64,000 nt of DNA from JANRJY01 sp033763735. Lineage in GTDB: Bacteria; Bacteroidota; Bacteroidia; Cytophagales; UBA9547. The notes below the pieces were generated by a model. The model was not told the origin of the DNA. It did not search any database and saw nothing but the letters and a program-made list of their open reading frames with translations. Positions 59,885 to 64,000 of this stretch are shown here, piece after piece. The stretch spans positions 1 through 64,000 of the forward strand of contig JANRJY010000064.1 in assembly GCA_033763735.1 (NCBI GenBank), written 5' to 3'. Position numbers and translations under genes: made by a program. Each line of letters begins with the position of its first letter. The first letter of the stretch is position 1.

Positions 59885-62064
59885 GAATAGGTCTCGGATT
59901 TGTTATTTTGAATTATTGAAAATGACTTCAATTTATTGCTTTTGAGTTCTATACTGAAATTAAGGGATTTAGTTTTTTTGTTTAATGTATAGGATTGAAC
60001 AGCAGATGAAATTCTTATATATTGAGGCGCATAAATATTATCAGCAGACTCAAATTTTGATGTGTAAACGGCTTTGTTAAACAAATAAAACGGGGCTACA
60101 AAGTCTTGAAAGAACTGAACTGATTTATTGTTAAAATGAATCAAAGGTACATTATCCGTTACTTCTATGCTATCATAATATCCAAGCAATATTCGGTAAG
60201 CAGCCAGATAATATTTGAATAAGAGTGACGATTTATCTCCTTCAAAATCAGTAAAATAAAACATTACGCCATCATACACATAATATGCAACTGACTTCGT
60301 GCTGTTACACATTATGTAGGTTCGATTCCAGGCATCTGTAAACACCTCCCACTTAATTATTGATTGATCCTTCTCGTTTTTCCATTCCAATACATAACCC
60401 GGATACAAAGCGAAACCAATAACCAGTAATTCATTTACTTGCACATTACTTATATGCGAACCTTCAATTGGCACCTCAGAAATGTGCAATCGCTTTTGCA
60501 TGCCATTTCTTTCAATAAAATAAGAAATTGGATAAGAAAAGGTCTTAGCTCCTACATAGGGCACTGTTTGATATTGAAAATGGATATGCGGTTCAGGAGA
60601 ACGACCTGAATTACCACAAGTTGCCAATGGTGTGCCTTTGGTCACATACTGACCAATGAACACTTTAAAAGAGTCCTTTTTAATATGACTAATTTGCGAA
60701 TACAATCCATTCAAATGATTCATAATCAAAGTGTTTCCCCAATTATGTTCGGTATTAACTTCCCCTACATCGTTATCCTCCACATTATTGATTATATCAT
60801 AAATATATCCGTCAAACGGGGCAATAATTTCTTTATTGTAACAATAAAAGTGTTCCAAACTTGTGGCAGGATAGCGATATGTATTAGATTTTGAGTCTAC
60901 AATTACAAAATCCAAAGCTTTACCCCAATCGCCCAAATGTGTAATTTTGCCATCATAACCCTGACTCACATACCACTCTCCCGAAAAAGGAAGTGAAACT
61001 TTATACAAATGCTCATTTTTGAATCTTTGGATAGAATTTAGAAACTTGTAAATTGTTTTTTCGGCTGAGAAATATTGAATAGTAGTCACTTGCAAAAACT
61101 TTTGCATCCATCTTTGGTTCAATGAATATAAAAAAGATATGCATAATAAGCTGAACGACAATGAGTAAGCTTTCAATTGAAACACGCCTAATATTTTGCT
61201 TAATGACATCAACAGCAACATCAAAATTGGCGTAAGAACTACAACAGCCACATAACTGTACTTATTCGGTATCAGAAAAAAACAACCAACACTAATGGCA
61301 AGGAAAATAAAATTGGCGCCTAACAAATTGTAATTCAAATCATTAAGATCGGCACCAAGCAAAGAGTAGAAAAAATATGCTGAAAATAACCCTACAATAC
61401 TTAAAGAAAATGCAATTCGCGAAAAATATAAAATACAACCGGCTATCATTATCCCGCCCAAAACACTGCTCTGAAAGAATGTTCCGGAAAGCGTTTTGAA
61501 ATAATAATAAGCAAAAGGAAAAAAATCCCAATTATCGGCAACATGCACGATTTGATACCAAATTGAGGATTCGTTTCGTGCAAGTTCATTAAATGCAAAA
61601 ACATGATTTTCATCCAATTTGATAAAACTCAAATTGCTCGATGAAAGCGAAACCATCCAATACGTAATTAAAAAAGGCAATGAAAGAAAAGGCAAATTCA
61701 AAGGAGTTAGCACACCTTTAAGAAGTGATGTTACAAGTAACAAAACCAAAATTGCCGTTAGAAAAAGCAAAACAAATGGGAAATTGAATGCATAATCATA
61801 ACCCATTGACAATCCAAACAATAATGCATTAAACCCAAATGTTCCTGTGCGGATTTCTTCGTGATTATAACCCAAAAAAAAGGCTATAAAATTAACAACC
61901 AGCACGGACACCAATCCACAAATCCCTATTGAAGGACTAAAAAAAGTAACTATCATTATAACAACAGCCAATACATTGTTCAACGAAAAAAATATAAGGC
62001 TATAACTGTTCAAAAGGCTTTGCAGCCAAAAATTAGCTTTTAATTCTTTTGAAAGAGAAGGCAA
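59872..62064 (-). CDS. Urea-transporter-like protein fused to an M23 peptidase domain
   Basis: The 730-residue protein, from a TTG start (no upstream ATG in frame before a stop), has about ten membrane helices in residues 1-325. They carry the urea-transporter pattern: YSLIFFSLNNVLAVVIMIVTF, GYNHEEIRTGTFGFNALLFGLSMGY, LTPLNLPFLSLPFLITYWM, and a second half with FFQSSVLGGIMIAGCIL and LNYNLLGANFIFLAI. A region at about 375-520 reads as LytM/M23 peptidase (HLGDWGKALDFVI, IIAPFDGYIYDI, NTLIMNHLNGLYSQISHI, GNSGRSPEPHIHFQ). The C-terminal 200 residues are unknown. The role is unknown; membrane topology would place the peptidase outside. Confidence 0.8.
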   Translation of the reverse strand: MPSLSKELKANFWLQSLLNSYSLIFFSLNNVLAVVIMIVTFFSPSIGICGLVSVLVVNFIAFFLGYNHEEIRTGTFGFNALLFGLSMGYDYAFNFPFVLLFLTAILVLLLVTSLLKGVLTPLNLPFLSLPFLITYWMVSLSSSNLSFIKLDENHVFAFNELARNESSIWYQIVHVADNWDFFPFAYYYFKTLSGTFFQSSVLGGIMIAGCILYFSRIAFSLSIVGLFSAYFFYSLLGADLNDLNYNLLGANFIFLAISVGCFFLIPNKYSYVAVVVLTPILMLLLMSLSKILGVFQLKAYSLSFSLLCISFLYSLNQRWMQKFLQVTTIQYFSAEKTIYKFLNSIQRFKNEHLYKVSLPFSGEWYVSQGYDGKITHLGDWGKALDFVIVDSKSNTYRYPATSLEHFYCYNKEIIAPFDGYIYDIINNVEDNDVGEVNTEHNWGNTLIMNHLNGLYSQISHIKKDSFKVFIGQYVTKGTPLATCGNSGRSPEPHIHFQYQTVPYVGAKTFSYPISYFIERNGMQKRLHISEVPIEGSHISNVQVNELLVIGFALYPGYVLEWKNEKDQSIIKWEVFTDAWNRTYIMCNSTKSVAYYVYDGVMFYFTDFEGDKSSLLFKYYLAAYRILLGYYDSIEVTDNVPLIHFNNKSVQFFQDFVAPFYLFNKAVYTSKFESADNIYAPQYIRISSAVQSYTLNKKTKSLNFSIELKSNKLKSFSIIQNNKSETYSCVY

Positions 62065-62095
62065 TTCAGTGTCTATTGTAATTTTGTATTGGATT

Positions 62096-62103
62096 CAAAA
62101 GTA
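62096..62103 (-). promoter_or_regulatory. Candidate -7 box for the transporter-peptidase operon
   Basis: On the minus strand TACTTTTG matches TAnnTTTG and lies 31 bases before the TTG start. No -33 TTG is seen at the usual spacing. Confidence 0.35.
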
Positions 62104-62156
62104 TGATTAAAGTTTAATTGTGTAAAAAATACACGAGCAAAAATTGAAAATAAAAT

Positions 62157-62225
62157 TAATTAGGGAAATAAACCTTGCTTACCTTTGATTTACGATTGAA
62201 GATTAAAGATTTTTGATTTAGGATG
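62157..62225. repeat. Direct repeat left of the AAA/DUF4143 gene
   Basis: It contains TAATTAGGGAAATA and then TTTACGATTGAAGAT with ATTTTTGATTTAGGAT. The same parts occur at 63680-63737 on the other side of the gene, in the same orientation. Confidence 0.65.
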
Positions 62226-62301
62226 TTATTTAAAAAATTAAATTGAGGAATGAGACTCAAAAGTAGGGGTATAAAAATTTGAAAAGCAATTTTTAAGATG
62301 A

Positions 62302-63609
62302 TCATCTTTCAACATATTTGTACAACTTACCAACTGCGCACAATGGTATATTAGTCAGCCAATCTTGAGTACGATAATTTGACATTGAAACCCTAAATGC
62401 AGTCAGAGGCTTATATTTTTGACTATATATTTTTAAACTTTTTGCTTGCAAATTTTCCTCTGCCTTAACTTCAATAGGCCATATATTGCCTTTGTAGTCA
62501 ATCATAAAATCAATTTCTGATTGTAAATCCACAGGTGACCAATAATAAATTTCTGATATACCTTGAGCCTTTAACTGCTGCAATACATATTGCTCCGTAA
62601 TACTTCCTTTGAATTCCGAAATTGAATTGTTTTTAATAACCATTTGGGAAGCATCTATTTTTACCATAGCTCCTAAAATCCCCACATCTAAAACAAATAA
62701 CTTGAATGAATCGAATTGCTCGTATATTTTTAATGGTGATTTTGGTGTGGAAATTTTATTCACTTTTAATACTAACCCGGCATCAATAAGCCAATTTAAT
62801 GCCAATTCATAATCTTTGGCACGAGTACCTGATTTTACTGCACTATAAATAAACCGCTTATTTTCTTTTGCCAATTGAGAAGGAATTGAATCCCATAACA
62901 TACGCATTCTGGGAACGATACTTGCTGGAGCATGTTTTGCAAAATCGTATTGATACGTTTGCAATATATTTTGTTGCACTTCTCTTACTTTTATTAAATC
63001 ATTTGACTCTACATAAGTTCGAACCGCTTCCGGCATACCACCTACATAATAATACATACGCAAATAATCTTGAATTTTTGAATGAAAAAGATTCAAATTA
63101 TCCCATTTCATATTTTCAATTACATTTTTTAACACCTCCTGACCAATTGCTTCAAGAAATTCTAAAAAATCCAAAGGAAATAAGTTCAAAAACTCAACTT
63201 TACCAACTGGAAATGAACTATTTGCACCAATTGAAATCCCTAATAACGAACCAGCACATGCGATATGAAATTCCGGTGCATTTTCATAAAAATACTTCAA
63301 TGCCGTAATTGCTTGTGGAACTTCTTGAATTTCGTCAAAAATAATTAAGGTTGATTTTTCTTTCGGGATTATGCCTGTTTCTACTTGTATTGCAGTTAAT
63401 ATTTTGTGCAAGTCAAAACCTTCACTAAATACATTGCGCATAATAGTGCTGGATTCAAAATTGATATATGCAAAGTTTTCAAATTTTGTTTTGCCAATTT
63501 CTTTTAGAATCCATGTCTTACCTACTTGACGTGCGCCATTGATTATCAATGGTTTTCTGTCTTTTTTTGTGCACCAATTTGAAATTTGTTGCGAAAGTCG
63601 TCTGTTCAT
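62302..63609 (-). CDS. AAA-type ATP-binding protein with DUF4143 domain
   Basis: The start is set at the ATG giving MNRRLSQQISNWCTKKDRKPLIINGARQ; a GTG/TTG-type start 13 codons upstream is less likely. The 435-residue protein has the Walker A GARQVGKTWILKEIG, Walker B LIIFDEIQEVPQAI, sensor-type ACAGSLLGISIG, and DUF4143 features at the C-terminus (GSITEQYVLQQL, YYWSPVDLQSEIDFMIDYKGNIWPIEVKAEENL, a PD-(D/E)xK-like end). Such proteins are very common in Bacteroidota and of unknown function. The gene stands alone between direct repeats. Confidence 0.88.
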   Translation of the reverse strand: MNRRLSQQISNWCTKKDRKPLIINGARQVGKTWILKEIGKTKFENFAYINFESSTIMRNVFSEGFDLHKILTAIQVETGIIPKEKSTLIIFDEIQEVPQAITALKYFYENAPEFHIACAGSLLGISIGANSSFPVGKVEFLNLFPLDFLEFLEAIGQEVLKNVIENMKWDNLNLFHSKIQDYLRMYYYVGGMPEAVRTYVESNDLIKVREVQQNILQTYQYDFAKHAPASIVPRMRMLWDSIPSQLAKENKRFIYSAVKSGTRAKDYELALNWLIDAGLVLKVNKISTPKSPLKIYEQFDSFKLFVLDVGILGAMVKIDASQMVIKNNSISEFKGSITEQYVLQQLKAQGISEIYYWSPVDLQSEIDFMIDYKGNIWPIEVKAEENLQAKSLKIYSQKYKPLTAFRVSMSNYRTQDWLTNIPLCAVGKLYKYVER

Positions 63610-63679
63610 ATGTGCAAATATAACACAAACACGTACGACTTTATGCAATTTTTAACACTTTTCCGTAGGACTTTTGATG

Positions 63680-63737
63680 TAATTAGGGAAATATTACATA
63701 TTTACGATTGAAGATCAACTATTTTTGATTTAAGATA
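63680..63737. repeat. Direct repeat right of the AAA/DUF4143 gene
   Basis: The copy contains TAATTAGGGAAATA (63680-63693), TTTACGATTGAAGAT (63701-63715) and ATTTTTGATTTAAGAT (63721-63736). It matches the copy at 62157-62225 apart from small gaps. It lies 70 bases from the start of the ATPase gene. Confidence 0.65.
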
Positions 63738-63768
63738 TCATAGAAATTACACTTAAAACCTGAACACT

Positions 63769-63855
63769 CTGAACCTTAACACGTCAATACTTCAAAACGT
63801 CAACACCTCAAAACATCTTTTAGTCAACACCTCAAAACATCAACACGTCAACACT
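63769..63855. repeat. Low-complexity dispersed repeat, copy 4 (inverted)
   Basis: It consists of CAATACTTCAAAACGTCAAC, CACCTCAAAACAT and CAACACGTCAACAC units. This is the reverse complement of the GTTGACGTTTTGATG units at 5451, 6201 and 8913. No gene is seen in 63610-63915. Confidence 0.7.
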
Positions 63856-63915
63856 TTTTCATTGTCATAATCCAAATATAATCTACTTTTATAAAAAATA
63901 TCATAAACACAACCA

Positions 63916-64000
63916 ATGGGCTCTACAGTCAACTTAAAGAATAAAATAAAAGAAGCAGTACAACACAAAGCATTTGTAAAAAACTATGTAACCTGGTTTG
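63916..64000 (+). CDS. Unidentified protein, N-terminal fragment cut by the window edge
   Basis: An open frame starts at ATG 63916 (MGSTVNLKNKIKEAVQ...) and runs off the right edge after 28 codons. It begins with a mostly polar, lysine-rich stretch followed by an aromatic pair (NYVTWF), which hints at a helical start. Nothing more can be assigned. It follows the inverted low-complexity repeat. Confidence 0.45.
   Translation, partial: MGSTVNLKNKIKEAVQHKAFVKNYVTWF

Overview
The window looks like chromosomal DNA of an AT-rich Bacteroidota bacterium. Supporting signs are several type IX secretion (T9SS) C-terminal sorting domains, DUF5777 and YceI proteins, a LuxC-like acyl-CoA reductase divergent from a ferredoxin, 7TM-DISM and propeller-type sensor proteins, near-absence of Shine-Dalgarno sites, and -7 boxes of the TAnnTTTG type. 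The family cannot be fixed from sequence alone. No phage, complete insertion sequence, CRISPR array or rRNA was seen. The only tRNA is tRNA-Glu(TTC).

Layout. 1-2.3 kb: the tail of a T9SS client, then a compact set of cytochrome-like lipoprotein, YceI and DUF5777 genes. 2.3-9.1 kb: tRNA-Glu, acyl-CoA reductase and ferredoxin, pgk between two palindromic repeats, a toxin-antitoxin pair, and a propeller sensor gene broken by a stop and a frameshift. 9.1-17 kb: an acetate-type symporter and a three-gene unit around an 1855-residue secreted surface protein. 17-20 kb: palindromic repeats enclosing a GIY-YIG nuclease, then a glycosyltransferase and LpxH-like phosphoesterase pair. 20.5-30.7 kb: housekeeping genes (eno, ftsB/divIC-like, a histidine kinase, an RluA-type synthase, gcvH, a solitary nuoN, yqeY, cvpA, udk) and a secreted nuclease. 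30.7-35.1 kb: GntR regulator, a bifunctional rhamnulose-phosphate aldolase/dehydrogenase with a perfect inverted repeat in the shared promoter region, and an epimerase. 35-40.8 kb: MORN protein, a pentameric ligand-gated channel homologue, MarR, a nucleotide-sugar dehydrogenase and a 7TM-DISM histidine kinase.

41-49 kb: a translation block read leftward (rplM-rpsI-rpsB-rpsU, then xerC-hpf). Its rpsU/xerC junction has been split by a 1154-residue T9SS protein and a coiled-coil gene. The split is flanked by degenerate direct repeats that still carry the 3' end of rpsU and its terminator hairpin. 49-57.5 kb: SPOR protein and M20 hydrolase, then a leftward operon of TIM-barrel isomerase, PVC-type heme dehydrogenase and six-hairpin-like glycosidase, which suggests periplasmic sugar oxidation. 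57.9-62.1 kb: a tightly overlapping three-gene operon encoding a urea-transporter/M23-peptidase fusion, a TPR plus outer-membrane barrel protein and a TPR protein. This is the best candidate for an undescribed system. 62.1-64 kb: an AAA/DUF4143 ATPase flanked by direct repeats, another low-complexity repeat and a truncated gene.

The most noteworthy items are the transporter-peptidase operon, the duplicated rpsU remnants, the channel homologue and several dispersed intergenic repeat families. All functions are inferred by recognising protein families; no database search was run.
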